From Bacteroidota bacterium (GTDB taxonomy: Bacteria > Bacteroidota > Bacteroidia > Chitinophagales > Chitinophagaceae): a stretch of 64,000 bases of DNA. Every line of letters starts with the position of its first letter. The stretch's first letter is position 1. The notes under the pieces are model-generated. The model did no database searches and was not told the origin of the DNA. It saw nothing but the letters and a program-made list of their open reading frames with translations. Shown piece by piece: positions 53,687 to 63,307 of the stretch. Location: the NCBI GenBank assembly GCA_018267705.1, contig JAFDXX010000004.1, positions 62,001 through 126,000 of the forward strand, read 5' to 3'. The position numbers and the translations under genes were made by a program.

Positions 53687-54220
53687 TTAAGCAGCATTGG
53701 TACGGTATTTTGCTTTGCGAAAAAAAAGCATTTCTGTAATAAAAATGAGTAATAAACTAATTCCTGTTGTAGCTGCAACTTTTCCAATAAAGAAAATAAA
53801 ATTACCAAACTGCAACCATTCAATTAATACTAAATAAAAATGATGTATAAATGTAAGTAACACCACGTATAAACTGTACGGGGCCCAACCCATGCTTTTA
53901 ATTGAAGGCTCAATATAGCTTCGTTCTGTAGTTTCTTGAGGTATTAAAAGGTTTAGTAAAAAGGGTCTTATATAGGCTATTAATGTGCAACAGGTTGCAT
54001 GTAATCCATAGGTTCCTGAAAAATAATCTAATGCTAATCCATATATAAAAGCAATAAGTAATAATACAAAGCGATTGATATTAAATGGTAGCCATAGTAT
54101 GAATAAGAAATATAAGTATGGTACAATAAACTGATGTAGTGGTGGTACTTTATCTAATACATAAATTTGTACGAGTAAGAAAAATATAAACCGTAATATG
54201 TTTTTTACAATGCTACTCAT
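53687..54220 (-). CDS. mreD: rod-shape determining protein MreD
   Basis: 177-residue integral membrane protein with about five or six helices, fitting MreD of the elongasome. Sequence conservation in MreD is low, so the call rests on topology and position: it overlaps mreC by 8 bp and is followed by mrdA and rodA. LALDYFSGTYGLHATCCTLIAYIRP in the middle resembles the family's conserved region. Confidence 0.88.
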   Translation of the reverse strand: MSSIVKNILRFIFFLLVQIYVLDKVPPLHQFIVPYLYFLFILWLPFNINRFVLLLIAFIYGLALDYFSGTYGLHATCCTLIAYIRPFLLNLLIPQETTERSYIEPSIKSMGWAPYSLYVVLLTFIHHFYLVLIEWLQFGNFIFFIGKVAATTGISLLLIFITEMLFFRKAKYRTNAA

Positions 54221-55067
54221 TAACTTTTGGTTTAGTATTTTCTAATAAATTTTGCTCGATAAATCTTACATTGGCAATAATGTTTACATATTGTATGGTA
54301 TAAAAATTTGTAGCTGTTTTTATTTTTAAAGTATAAAAATTACTTGAGGGCTCGCTTGAAATTGTTTCAACTGTTCCAATCATAACATTAGGAGGGAAAT
54401 TAGCAGAATAGGTGCTGGTTACAACCGTATCTCCTTTCATAACTTTTGCTGCTTTTGAAATATTTTTTAGTGTTAAATAAGAAGGATCTTTTCCATCCCA
54501 TTCTATGCTTCCAAAATTATTATCGCGTTTAAGCATGGCACTTACTTTACTGTTTCTATGCAACAAACTCATTACTCTGCAATAATTTTCACTTAAATCT
54601 AAAACAACACCTACAATACCTTGTGGACTAACTACAGCCATTCCTTTTTTTACGCCTTGTTTACTTCCTCTTTCTAAAATTAAATAATTGTTTTGAAGTG
54701 TTACAGTATTGCCTACTACCATTGCAGGTAAATAAATAAATTTTCTGTGCCTATGCAAACTATCGGTTGTGGTAGTGTCTATTATAATTTTTTTTAAACT
54801 ATCCGGATAGGCAAAGTTTTCTTTCAATTCATTACTTAATCTGGTATTTTCTTCACTTAATTGTTGGTTAATTTCTTTTAAATGAAAGTAAGAATGAATA
54901 CCTGCATATTGTTTATCAACCTTGCCAACAATTTCTGTAGTGGTGTTTGTAAAAAAAGCTTCGTGTGTTTTGCTACTTTTTGTTAGCATAACAATACAAA
55001 TTATTTGCATTATTATAAAGCAAATAAATATAAAAAAACGCCGTATAAAAAGAAAAATGTTCTTCAC
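54213..55067 (-). CDS. mreC: rod-shape determining protein MreC
   Basis: 284-residue elongasome scaffold. A basic N-terminus and one membrane helix (about 8-28), a coiled coil (about 60-85, KEINQQLSEENTRLSNEL), then the periplasmic double beta-barrel: VVGNTVTLQNNYLILERGSKQGVKKGMAVV, GIVGVVLDLSENYCRVMSLLH and KGDTVVTSTYSANFPPNVMIG. The start is GTG at 55067; no ATG precedes the membrane helix. It begins 81 bp after mreB and its end overlaps mreD. Confidence 0.93.
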   Translation of the reverse strand: MKNIFLFIRRFFIFICFIIMQIICIVMLTKSSKTHEAFFTNTTTEIVGKVDKQYAGIHSYFHLKEINQQLSEENTRLSNELKENFAYPDSLKKIIIDTTTTDSLHRHRKFIYLPAMVVGNTVTLQNNYLILERGSKQGVKKGMAVVSPQGIVGVVLDLSENYCRVMSLLHRNSKVSAMLKRDNNFGSIEWDGKDPSYLTLKNISKAAKVMKGDTVVTSTYSANFPPNVMIGTVETISSEPSSNFYTLKIKTATNFYTIQYVNIIANVRFIEQNLLENTKPKVNE

Positions 55068-55148
55068 AAATACAAGTTACAAGAAACAAGAAACAATTTT
55101 AATAAAAATCTTGTTGCTTATTTTTTGTAGTTAGAATCTTTATTTAAT

Positions 55149-56174
55149 TTATTTCATTATGAATGGGAAGCGTTGATAGTTTTTTAGTGCTAAACCTGTA
55201 CCGCGAACTACACTTTTTAATGGGTCATCTGCAATGTGAACAGGTAGTTTAATTTTTGCACTTAATCTTTTATCTAAACCTCTTAATAATGCACCACCGC
55301 CTGTTAAATACAAACCTCTTCTGTATATATCTGCAGCAAGTTCCGGAGGCGTGGTTTCTAATGCTTTTAAAATGGCTTCTTCAATTTTAAAAATACTTTT
55401 ATCTAAGGCTTCTGCAATTTCTTGATAGCTTACCATGATTTGTTTGGGAATGCCGGTTACTAAATCTCTACCGTTTACGGGTAAATCATCTGGTGGATTA
55501 TCTAAATCTTTTATGGCAGCACCAATATTAATTTTAATTTGTTCGGCAGTACGTTCTCCAATTAATAAACTATGATATCGGCGTAAGGCTTCCATAATAT
55601 CGGCAGTAAATTCATCTCCGGCAATTCTTATGCTTTGGTCGCAAACAATTCCTGCTAAAGCAATAACGGTAATACCTGTTGTTCCGCCACCAATATCAAT
55701 AATCATATTTCCTACAGGTTCTTCAACATCAATTCCAATACCCAATGCAGCTGCCATTGGTTCGTGAATCATATATACTTCTTTGGCACCTGCTTGTTCT
55801 GCACTATCTCTTACGGCACGTTTTTCTACTTCAGTAATAGAAGAAGGAATGCAAATAATCATTCTCCAACTTGGTGGAAATAATGGTTTTTTTGGATATA
55901 CTAATTTAATTAATTCACGAATCATTAATTCGGCTGCATTAAAATCGGCAATTACACCATCTTTTAAAGGTCTTACAGTTCTAATGCTTTCATGTGTTTT
56001 TTCGTGCATTAATAAAGCTTTCTTACCAACGGCAAGTACTTCTTTTGGGTTGTTGCGGTTTAAGGCTACAATGCTAGGCTCATTTACCACAATTTCATCG
56101 TTGTGAATAATTAAGGTATTAGCAGTGCCTAAATCCATTGCTATTTCTTGTGTTAAAAAATTAAATAGTGCCAT
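55149..56174 (-). CDS. mreB: rod-shape determining actin-like protein MreB
   Basis: 341-residue actin-like ATPase organising lateral wall synthesis. Motifs: MDLGTANTLI (phosphate 1), PSIVALNR, KPLKDG-like VRPLKDGVIADF, MIDIGGGTTGITVIAL (phosphate 2), YMIHEPMAAALGIGID and LTGGGALLRGLDKRL (adenosine). First gene of the mreBCD-mrdA-rodA cluster, with a recognisable promoter upstream. Indicates a rod-shaped cell or at least a rod stage. Confidence 0.97.
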   Translation of the reverse strand: MALFNFLTQEIAMDLGTANTLIIHNDEIVVNEPSIVALNRNNPKEVLAVGKKALLMHEKTHESIRTVRPLKDGVIADFNAAELMIRELIKLVYPKKPLFPPSWRMIICIPSSITEVEKRAVRDSAEQAGAKEVYMIHEPMAAALGIGIDVEEPVGNMIIDIGGGTTGITVIALAGIVCDQSIRIAGDEFTADIMEALRRYHSLLIGERTAEQIKINIGAAIKDLDNPPDDLPVNGRDLVTGIPKQIMVSYQEIAEALDKSIFKIEEAILKALETTPPELAADIYRRGLYLTGGGALLRGLDKRLSAKIKLPVHIADDPLKSVVRGTGLALKNYQRFPFIMK

Positions 56175-56210
56175 TGTATAAAGTTCCTATGATTTTTAAT
56201 TTGATTTTGG

Positions 56211-56242
56211 CAAAGGTGAACGAAAATAACTGAAATATCAAA
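56211..56242 (-). promoter_or_regulatory. Promoter candidate for the mreB operon
   Basis: Minus strand: TTTG (56239-56242), 20-bp spacer, CACCTTTG (56211-56218), one mismatch to TAnnTTTG. The predicted start is about 30 bp upstream of the mreB ATG. Confidence 0.45.
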
Positions 56243-56321
56243 GCAAAATATGTGGTTTTTAAAGGGTTGTACAGAATATTCACAAAGTTGTAAAAAATAT
56301 TGGAGGAATTTTATTTGGCGG

Positions 56322-56350
56322 CCTACAATAAAATCTGTAATAGTTGTAGG
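56322..56350. other. Hairpin downstream of the CoA-binding protein gene
   Basis: CCTACAA (56322-56328) pairs perfectly with TTGTAGG (56344-56350) over a 15-nt loop, 25 bp past the end of the minus-strand CoA-binding gene. No T-run follows on that strand, so terminator function is doubtful. Confidence 0.3.
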
Positions 56351-56375
56351 ATTTATTCAAAATGTTTTAGTGTAT

Positions 56376-56738
56376 TTAATATCTTCCAATACTTAATAAC
56401 ACTAAGGTGCAGCCATTTAAAACTTCAATTCCTTTAGATTTTGCAATAATCTCTAATTCATTGTTTTCTGCACCAGGATTAAAAATAATTCTTTTAGGGT
56501 TTAACGAAAGAATGTAATTATAATATTGTTGTTGATTTTCTGCACTTAAATAAATAGTGATGGTGTCTAAATCTGCTATTTGAATTTGATGGGTAATAAT
56601 AGAAGTATTACCAATTTTTCCGGCTTTTCTTCCAAGAGCTATTACAGGATAATTTTTGGCAACTAATCGTTCAACGGCTATATAACTATATCTCGTCGGA
56701 TTTTCTGAAGCACCTAAAACTAATGTTTTTTTCGTCAT
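56376..56738 (-). CDS. CoA-binding domain protein (YccU-like)
   Basis: 120-residue single-domain Rossmann-like protein of the CoA-binding family. VLGASENPTRYSYIAVERLV is the nucleotide-binding start, followed by PVIALGRKAGKIGNTSI and IIFNPGAENNELEIIAKSKGIEVLNGCTLVLL, the conserved C-terminal part ending in the Cys-containing strand. The metabolic role of these stand-alone proteins is unknown. Divergent from the metalloprotease gene and separated from mreB by about 200 bp containing the mreB promoter and a hairpin. Confidence 0.87.
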   Translation of the reverse strand: MTKKTLVLGASENPTRYSYIAVERLVAKNYPVIALGRKAGKIGNTSIITHQIQIADLDTITIYLSAENQQQYYNYILSLNPKRIIFNPGAENNELEIIAKSKGIEVLNGCTLVLLSIGRY

Positions 56739-56897
56739 TCAAAATTATTCAAGTAGTAAAAATACTCATTTTATTTTTATATTTTTATTAGTGGTTGTTG
56801 TTTATAAAATTTAATGTATATCTTAATCCAATCGCCCTTCTAATTAAATTAATAAATATTTATTTCAATAATATTTTTAATATAAAACCAAAACAAA

Positions 56898-59321
56898 ATG
56901 AAACGTATTTTATTTTTTTTGTGCTTTGCTTTTTTAGTAAACATTGCATTAGCACAAGGCAATTCTAAAATTGTTGATAAAACCAAAAATTATAAAAAGT
57001 ACGATGGTTATTTTACTTTTTGGTGGGATGCAACTAACGGAAAAATTTGGTTACAGGTTGATAAGTTAGATAAAGAATTTCTATATGTGAATTCATTACC
57101 GGCAGGATTGGGTTCTAATGATATTGGATTAGACCGTGGACAAATAGGAAACACAAGAATTGTTTATTTTAATAAGGTAGGAAAAAAATTATTGCTTGTA
57201 CAACCCAACTATGCGTATCGTGCAAGCAGTAATGATTTGAATGAACAAAAAGCAGTTAAAGAATCATTCGCTCAATCCATCATTGCAAGTTTTGTAATAG
57301 ATGAAGATGAGGGAGATAAAGTATTGGTTGATGCTACTAATTTCTTTTTAAGAGATGCTCATGGTGTGGCAGATAGAATACGAAATATGAAACAAGGTAT
57401 TTATCAATTTAATGAAAGTCGTTCTGCAATTTATCTTCCCAACACAAAAAATTTCCCTTTAAACAGTGAGTTTGAAGCAACCATAACTTTTACGGGTGGA
57501 AGTGATGCAGGGCGTTATATAACAAGCGTAACACCAAGTGCAGAAGCCATAACTGTAAGAATGCATCATTCATTTGTGCAATTGCCCGATAATAATTATA
57601 AACCACGTAAGTATGATGTTAGAAGCGGATATTTTGGTATTTCTTATTACGATTATAGCTCACCGTTTAGTGAACAAATTCAACAAATGTTTATTGCAAG
57701 ACATCGGTTACAAAAGAAAAACCCCAACGATGCCCTAAGTGAACCTGTAAAACCAATTATATATTATTTAGATAATGGAACACCCGAACCCATACGTTCT
57801 GCATTATTAGATGGTGCTCGTTGGTGGAATCAGGCATTTGAAGCAGCAGGATATAAAAATGCATTTATTGTAAAAATTTTACCTGATGATGCTGACCCCA
57901 TGGATATTAGATATAACATAATTAATTGGGTACATCGTTCTTCAAGAGGATGGAGTTATGGTGCAAGTATAACAGACCCAAGAACTGGTGAAATTATTAA
58001 AGGACAAGTTACTTTAGGTTCTTTACGCGTAAGGCAAGATTATTTAATTTTTACAGGATTATTATCTCCGTTTGAAACAGGAAAACCCGCACCCGAAACT
58101 ATGAAACAAGCCGCCATACAGCGTTTGAGGCAATTGGCTGCACATGAAGTTGGCCATACATTAGGCTTGCAACACAACTATGCAGCAAGTTATAATAACA
58201 GAGCTTCGGTTATGGATTATCCGAGTCCTAATATTTTTATAAATGCAAAAGGTGAAATGGATTTTTCTAAAATTTATACTCATGAAATTGGCGAATGGGA
58301 TAAACGTGCTATTATGTATGGCTACTCAGATTTTTCTACAGCACCCGATGAAAATATATTATTAAATAAATTATTAGAAGAAAATTCTAAAAATGGATTA
58401 TTGTTTATTGCAGATGTTGATGCACGTGCTGCAAATGGATTACATCCTTATGCACATCTTTGGGATAACGGAAAAGATGCAAGTGATGAGTTGAAAAATG
58501 TATTAGCTGTTAGAGAAAAAGCATTGCAGCAATTTTCTGAAAATAATATTTCAACTAATACACCTTTATCAAAATTAGAAGATGTATTAGTACCTATTTA
58601 TAATTATCATCGTTATCAGTTAGAAGCTGTTTGTAAATTAATTGGCGGAATGAATTATAGTTATGCTGTAAAAGGAGATATGAATCAAATTAAACCAACT
58701 ATTCTTTCTAACACCATACAAAATAAAGCTTTGCAAGCAGCACTTAATTGTTTAAATGAAAATATATTAACTATCCCTAATAAAATAATTGAATTAATTC
58801 CGCCACGCCCACCAATGTATTATAATGTAGGAGAGTTGTTTCAAAAAAGAACAGGTTTAAATTTTGATGCATTGGCTGCTGCAGAAGCATTGGCAAATTA
58901 TGAATTAGAATTTTTATTTAATGCTGATAGAGCAAACAGATTGGTACAGTTTAAAGCAGAAGCCAATACTTTAGGTTGGGATGATGTATTAGATGCTATT
59001 ATTAATAAAACATGGAAAACAACGCTACAAACGGGTTTAAAAAAAGAAGTGCAATTGCAAACGCAACAAATGGTATTAAGTTGGTTAATAAGCTTAAGCA
59101 TGAATGATAGAGCTAACTATGCAGTAAAATCTATTTGCTTTGATAGATTACAACAAATAAAGAAATATTGTACAGAACAAATGAAAATGAATTCAACTTT
59201 AAAAGCACATTATAGCTATGCTATTGAAAGAATTGATAAACCGAAAGATATAATTGTACCACAGCATAAAGATATCGCACCCGGAGCACCTATTGGTTGC
59301 GATTGGGAAGAATATGAATAA
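56898..59321 (+). CDS. secreted zinc metalloprotease (DUF5117-type)
   Basis: 807-residue exported protease. Signal peptide about 1-19 (ending NIALAQ). The N-terminal part (about 20-260: YKKYDGYFTFWWDATNGKIWL) fits the DUF5117/DUF5118 region of large Bacteroidota metalloproteases. The catalytic domain has HEVGHTLGLQH with zinc ligands His416, His420 and His426 and catalytic Glu417, followed by NYAASYNNRASVMDYPSP with the Met-turn. The natural substrate is unknown. Monocistronic, with a clear terminator 30 bp downstream. Confidence 0.9.
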   Translation: MKRILFFLCFAFLVNIALAQGNSKIVDKTKNYKKYDGYFTFWWDATNGKIWLQVDKLDKEFLYVNSLPAGLGSNDIGLDRGQIGNTRIVYFNKVGKKLLLVQPNYAYRASSNDLNEQKAVKESFAQSIIASFVIDEDEGDKVLVDATNFFLRDAHGVADRIRNMKQGIYQFNESRSAIYLPNTKNFPLNSEFEATITFTGGSDAGRYITSVTPSAEAITVRMHHSFVQLPDNNYKPRKYDVRSGYFGISYYDYSSPFSEQIQQMFIARHRLQKKNPNDALSEPVKPIIYYLDNGTPEPIRSALLDGARWWNQAFEAAGYKNAFIVKILPDDADPMDIRYNIINWVHRSSRGWSYGASITDPRTGEIIKGQVTLGSLRVRQDYLIFTGLLSPFETGKPAPETMKQAAIQRLRQLAAHEVGHTLGLQHNYAASYNNRASVMDYPSPNIFINAKGEMDFSKIYTHEIGEWDKRAIMYGYSDFSTAPDENILLNKLLEENSKNGLLFIADVDARAANGLHPYAHLWDNGKDASDELKNVLAVREKALQQFSENNISTNTPLSKLEDVLVPIYNYHRYQLEAVCKLIGGMNYSYAVKGDMNQIKPTILSNTIQNKALQAALNCLNENILTIPNKIIELIPPRPPMYYNVGELFQKRTGLNFDALAAAEALANYELEFLFNADRANRLVQFKAEANTLGWDDVLDAIINKTWKTTLQTGLKKEVQLQTQQMVLSWLISLSMNDRANYAVKSICFDRLQQIKKYCTEQMKMNSTLKAHYSYAIERIDKPKDIIVPQHKDIAPGAPIGCDWEEYE

Positions 59322-59345
59322 AATATTATTAATACTACAGTTTAT

Positions 59346-59370
59346 AAAGCCCCTTGTATAAGGGGTTTTT
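59346..59370 (+). terminator. Terminator of the zinc metalloprotease gene
   Basis: CCCCTT (59350-59355) pairs with AAGGGG (59360-59365) over GTAT; the stem extends outward through AAAG and TTTT, and T-rich sequence follows. It is the most G+C-rich hairpin in the neighbourhood. Confidence 0.8.
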
Positions 59371-59479
59371 ATTTTGCAAATAGTATAACAAGTTTGTAGA
59401 TGAAACATTACAAACTATTTTGAATAAAGCATTTATATTCGTAAGAGAAATTCAATTTATTCTTAGAAAAACACTAGGT

Positions 59480-61135
59480 ATGTCTTTATTCTGTAAAAAC
59501 ATATTTGCAACGGCAAAAAATACTTTTGCATTATATGTACTTTTAATATTTATTTCTTCTTGCAATAAAAGCGATTTTAATTTTGATAAGTTAGCTGCAA
59601 ATCAATGGGATGCAACGTTTGCTGTTCCATTAATAAACTCAACAATAAACTTAAACGATATTAATTTACCTGCAAATTGTTATTTAAAAGTAGAAGCAGA
59701 TAATTCACAAAGCATTGTTTATACAGGTAATTTTGCAACAGTAAAATCAACTGATTTTATTACTCAATTAAACTCAATTCCGGTAAATACAATTTATAAT
59801 TTAAATGTAACCGATTTAGCAGCGTTTAACACAATATCCATTGGCTCGTCGTATCAAACTACATCTTCTCAAATAATAAATCTATCTGCACAAACAACTA
59901 ATGGTGCTGTTATGGATTTAGATTCTGTTATTTTAAAAAGCGGAATATTAAACTTACAAATACAAAATACTTTCTCACATAAAGCAACTGTGGTAATTGC
60001 TATTCCTGCAATAAAAAAATCGGGAATAAGTATTAGCAATACAATTAATTTGAATGCAAATGCAACAACTCAATTAAATATTGATTTATCGAATGCTAAA
60101 ATTGATTTAACTAAAAACGGAACTACTGAAAATAAAATTGAAATTATTTATACAACAACCATAACTAAAGAAAATAATAATTCAACAGGAAATATTGTTT
60201 ATTCGGGTGCAGTGAATAATGCTACGTATAAAATTTTATTTGGAGATGTACATCAGCAAACAATGATGAATAAAGGGTTTGATAGTATTAATATTCCTAT
60301 TTTTAAGAGCATCAAAAAAACAGAAGGCATTATTTTAAATAATGCAAATATTCAATTAAATTTTAATAATACGTTTGGTATTCCCTTCAGTACATCGTTT
60401 ATTTCTATAAAAGGGTTTAATCCGCAACAAGGAAATTTCTATTTGAATACTTCTAATATTAATCCTACAAATTTTATTGTAAATGCTGCATTGCAAGGTC
60501 AAACATCAACAGCATCGTTAACGCTTAATCAAACTAATCCAATTGCATCGGGTAGCAACTTAAGTTTAAATGGGTTCTTAAATAATATGCCTTATAATAT
60601 TGTTCCTAAAGCTAATACACAAACTAACCCTTCAGGTGTAATATTACCATTGTATAAAAATTTTATAGCAGATACAAGTAGTGCATCTGTATCGGGAATT
60701 GTTACTATTCCTTTAGATGGTAAAATACAAGGGTTTAATATAAAAGATACTTTTAATTTTAGTTTTGGCTCTGTAAATAATGTTGAATCATTTACAATAA
60801 GAACCTTAATCAATAATGGCTTTCCTGTGAGCCTTGCAAGTAAATTAATTTTTACAGATGAATTTTATAATATCGTCTACACATTAGATGGAGCAAGTAA
60901 TCCCATTATTAATAGCGGAACAATAGATGCAACTACAAGTAAGGTAATTACGCCTACAACAACTACCTCAGAATTTTTAATTGGTGGGACTACCGTTCCT
61001 AATTTATACAAAGTAAAAAAAGTTGTTATGCAATTGAATATTGCAAGTGTAGCAAATGGACAACAAAATGTAAAAATTTATGCCGATAATAATTTGAATT
61101 TTATAATGGGCATTAAAGCAAAATTAAAATTGTAG
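59480..61135 (+). CDS. large lipoprotein of unknown function
   Basis: 551-residue predicted lipoprotein: hydrophobic segment ending FISSC (lipidated Cys at about 29), then a long chain rich in Asn, Thr, Ser and Ile with regular beta-strand spacing (for example ATFAVPLINSTINLNDI, ILNLQIQNTFSHKATVVIAIP, VVMQLNIASVANGQQNVKIY). It looks like a set of beta-sandwich repeats exposed at the cell surface. The frame opens with TTG at 59420, but the ATG at 59480 gives a normal lipoprotein signal. Only 6 bp separate it from the DUF5723 gene, so the pair probably works together. I recognise no named domain. Confidence 0.7.
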   Translation: MSLFCKNIFATAKNTFALYVLLIFISSCNKSDFNFDKLAANQWDATFAVPLINSTINLNDINLPANCYLKVEADNSQSIVYTGNFATVKSTDFITQLNSIPVNTIYNLNVTDLAAFNTISIGSSYQTTSSQIINLSAQTTNGAVMDLDSVILKSGILNLQIQNTFSHKATVVIAIPAIKKSGISISNTINLNANATTQLNIDLSNAKIDLTKNGTTENKIEIIYTTTITKENNNSTGNIVYSGAVNNATYKILFGDVHQQTMMNKGFDSINIPIFKSIKKTEGIILNNANIQLNFNNTFGIPFSTSFISIKGFNPQQGNFYLNTSNINPTNFIVNAALQGQTSTASLTLNQTNPIASGSNLSLNGFLNNMPYNIVPKANTQTNPSGVILPLYKNFIADTSSASVSGIVTIPLDGKIQGFNIKDTFNFSFGSVNNVESFTIRTLINNGFPVSLASKLIFTDEFYNIVYTLDGASNPIINSGTIDATTSKVITPTTTTSEFLIGGTTVPNLYKVKKVVMQLNIASVANGQQNVKIYADNNLNFIMGIKAKLKL

Positions 61136-61141
61136 TAACCA

Positions 61142-62617
61142 ATGGTGAAACAATTGTACAAATATGTTATTCTTTTAATGTTAATACTGGCAAATATTTC
61201 AACAAATTGCCAAAAAAATTTAACGTTATATAATATGCATACTATTCCTCAGGCAATGCAAGAAAACCCTGGCATTATGCCTATGCAAAAAGGCCATTTA
61301 AGCTTGCCGTTAATATCATCAAATTATTTTGGTTTTAGTAATTCAGGGTTTGCTTATGCTGATTTAATTAAAAGAAGAAACGATGACTCATTAATATTTA
61401 CAGTTGATAATATGCTTAGCAAACTTTCTTCAAATAATTATTTTACAACATCAATAAGAATAAATATTTTATCATTCGGTTTCAGAGTTAAAAAAAATTA
61501 TTTTTCATTCAACATAATTGGCAAGAATGATAATTATATAAATTATCCAAAAGATTTCATGACACTTTTGTTGAAAGGGAATGATGCATTTTTGGGTACA
61601 ACTTCAAATTTTAATTTAAAACAGGAATCAACAGCATATATTGAATATAGTGTAGGGTTTACACATGAAACGAGAAATAAAAAATTAAGTTACGGTGGAA
61701 GAGTAAAGATGTTTTCGGGTATTGCTAATATACAAACCAACCGAGCAGAATTTTCTTTATTTACCAATGATAAAAGCTATGCAATTACCGCAAACTCTAA
61801 TATAAGTGTTAATGCAGCTTCTTTAGATACAGGAAATATTTCTAATATTTTTAAACCCAATCAAAACATAATGGGAGCTAATCAAGGCTTTGGTTTTGAT
61901 GTTGGGTTTCAATATAAAATAACCAAACGCATAAGTATTTCTGCAAGTGCTTTAGATGTTGGAAGCACTATTCAATGGAATGAACGCGTAGTGAATTATA
62001 ATACAAAACCCGGAGGTAATATATTTAACTTTAATGGCTTTGACATTAAAACAATTTTTAATAATAATGGATCGTTGCAAAAATCAATTGATAGTCTATC
62101 TGATAGTGCACATCATTTATTAGATTTAAATAAAACACGCAATACTTATACAAGTATTATCTCTACTAAATTGTATGGAGGAATAACGTATCAATTTTCA
62201 AGAAATATAAATGTTGGAATACTTGTATTTTCGAAACAAATAGATAATAATTGGCAAACAAGTACTGCATTTTCTATTAATACACGGATAGGAAAAGTAC
62301 TTAGCAGCTCAATAAGTTATAACATTAATAATTATTCAAATAATAATGTTGGATTGGGCTTGGCTGTTAATCCCGGTAATATGCAATTTTATGTTGTAAG
62401 TGATAATATAACACCATTATTTGATGCAACGCATGTAAAAAATACTAATATAAGATTTGGGATGAATTTTATATTTGGTAAAATACGCAACCCATCTTTT
62501 GTTGAAGGAAGAAATGAAAAAGAGGTTTTTTTAGACAAGTTTAATGCTATACAACATAGCAAATACAAGCAATTTAAAAAAACGGAAAGAAGAAAAAGGC
62601 AAATTGAAAAAGATTAA
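61142..62617 (+). CDS. DUF5723 outer-membrane protein
   Basis: 491-residue exported protein of the DUF5723 family, predicted outer-membrane barrel. A signal peptide (about 1-22) is followed by LYNMHTIPQAMQENPGIMP, a hallmark of the family start, and many alternating strands (SVGFTHETRNKKLSYGGRVK, GFGFDVGFQYKITKRISISA). The C-terminal 40 residues are strongly basic (KYKQFKKTERRKRQIEK), unusual for a barrel end and perhaps periplasmic. It resembles PorP/SprF-like proteins in general layout, but without a type IX partner nearby I do not assign it. Confidence 0.78.
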   Translation: MVKQLYKYVILLMLILANISTNCQKNLTLYNMHTIPQAMQENPGIMPMQKGHLSLPLISSNYFGFSNSGFAYADLIKRRNDDSLIFTVDNMLSKLSSNNYFTTSIRINILSFGFRVKKNYFSFNIIGKNDNYINYPKDFMTLLLKGNDAFLGTTSNFNLKQESTAYIEYSVGFTHETRNKKLSYGGRVKMFSGIANIQTNRAEFSLFTNDKSYAITANSNISVNAASLDTGNISNIFKPNQNIMGANQGFGFDVGFQYKITKRISISASALDVGSTIQWNERVVNYNTKPGGNIFNFNGFDIKTIFNNNGSLQKSIDSLSDSAHHLLDLNKTRNTYTSIISTKLYGGITYQFSRNINVGILVFSKQIDNNWQTSTAFSINTRIGKVLSSSISYNINNYSNNNVGLGLAVNPGNMQFYVVSDNITPLFDATHVKNTNIRFGMNFIFGKIRNPSFVEGRNEKEVFLDKFNAIQHSKYKQFKKTERRKRQIEKD

Positions 62618-62621
62618 ACAA

Positions 62622-63290
62622 CTATTCTTCAATTGCTTTGTTTAAAAAATAAATTAATGGTTGCATCGTTTCAAATGCAGAAATAACTTTTTTAATTAAA
62701 TTTTTATTAGTTAAATCTTCATCTTCAATTTTTATTGAAATAATAAAGCTTTTCAATTTTAAATATTCAATTGCAAGATTGTTTTCTTCATAACCTTTTG
62801 GCGGACGAGATAAAATATATTCTTTATCTCTTCTTAAATCTTTAAAAAGTAGTTTGAAGTTTTTGTTGTTCACTATATTTTTAAATTCATTAAAATTATA
62901 GTCTATTTCTTGTCGTATTTTTTTTAATTCAGGAGGCATTGGCATCCATAATCCTCCTGCAATAAAACATGCCTCAGGTTCTAAGTGAAAATAATACCCT
63001 GCAGTCATTGCTTTTTTTCCGCCTTGGTTAAAACTTGCACCCATATTGGTTTTGTAAGGAGATTTGTTTTTGCTGAAACGTACATCTCTATTAATTCTAA
63101 ATATGCATTGTTTGGCATCAAGCCCGGTAAGTGTGGTGTCTTTTTTTTGCAATTCATTTATAATGCTTGTAACAAAATTTAGGAAATCTATTTTAGCAGC
63201 ATCATAATTTTTTCTATTCTTTTCAAACCATTCTTTGTTATTATTCTTCTTTAAATCTTTTAAGAATTGGATAGTTGTTGAATGAAACAT
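62622..63290 (-). CDS. DUF2461 family protein
   Basis: 222-residue cytoplasmic protein of the DUF2461 family. Diagnostic segments: TIQFLKDLKKNNNKEWFEKNRKNY at the start, RINRDVRFSKNKSPYKTNMGASF, and YYFHLEPEACFIAGGLWMPMP. No function is established for the family. It begins 17 bp after the stop of the aminotransferase gene and ends 4 bp from the convergent DUF5723 gene. Confidence 0.9.
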   Translation of the reverse strand: MFHSTTIQFLKDLKKNNNKEWFEKNRKNYDAAKIDFLNFVTSIINELQKKDTTLTGLDAKQCIFRINRDVRFSKNKSPYKTNMGASFNQGGKKAMTAGYYFHLEPEACFIAGGLWMPMPPELKKIRQEIDYNFNEFKNIVNNKNFKLLFKDLRRDKEYILSRPPKGYEENNLAIEYLKLKSFIISIKIEDEDLTNKNLIKKVISAFETMQPLIYFLNKAIEE

Positions 63291-63307
63291 AATAATTATT
63301 TTAATAT

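Noticed and set aside
56290..56420. Possible short cysteine-containing ORF after a GGAGG sequence between mreB and the CoA-binding gene
   Set aside because: It has no proper start codon at a suitable distance from GGAGG, runs antisense into the CoA-binding gene, and resembles no known protein.
59420..59479. TTG-started N-terminal extension of the 59480 lipoprotein
   Set aside because: It would put 20 extra residues, several charged, before an otherwise normal lipoprotein signal; the ATG at 59480 is preferred.
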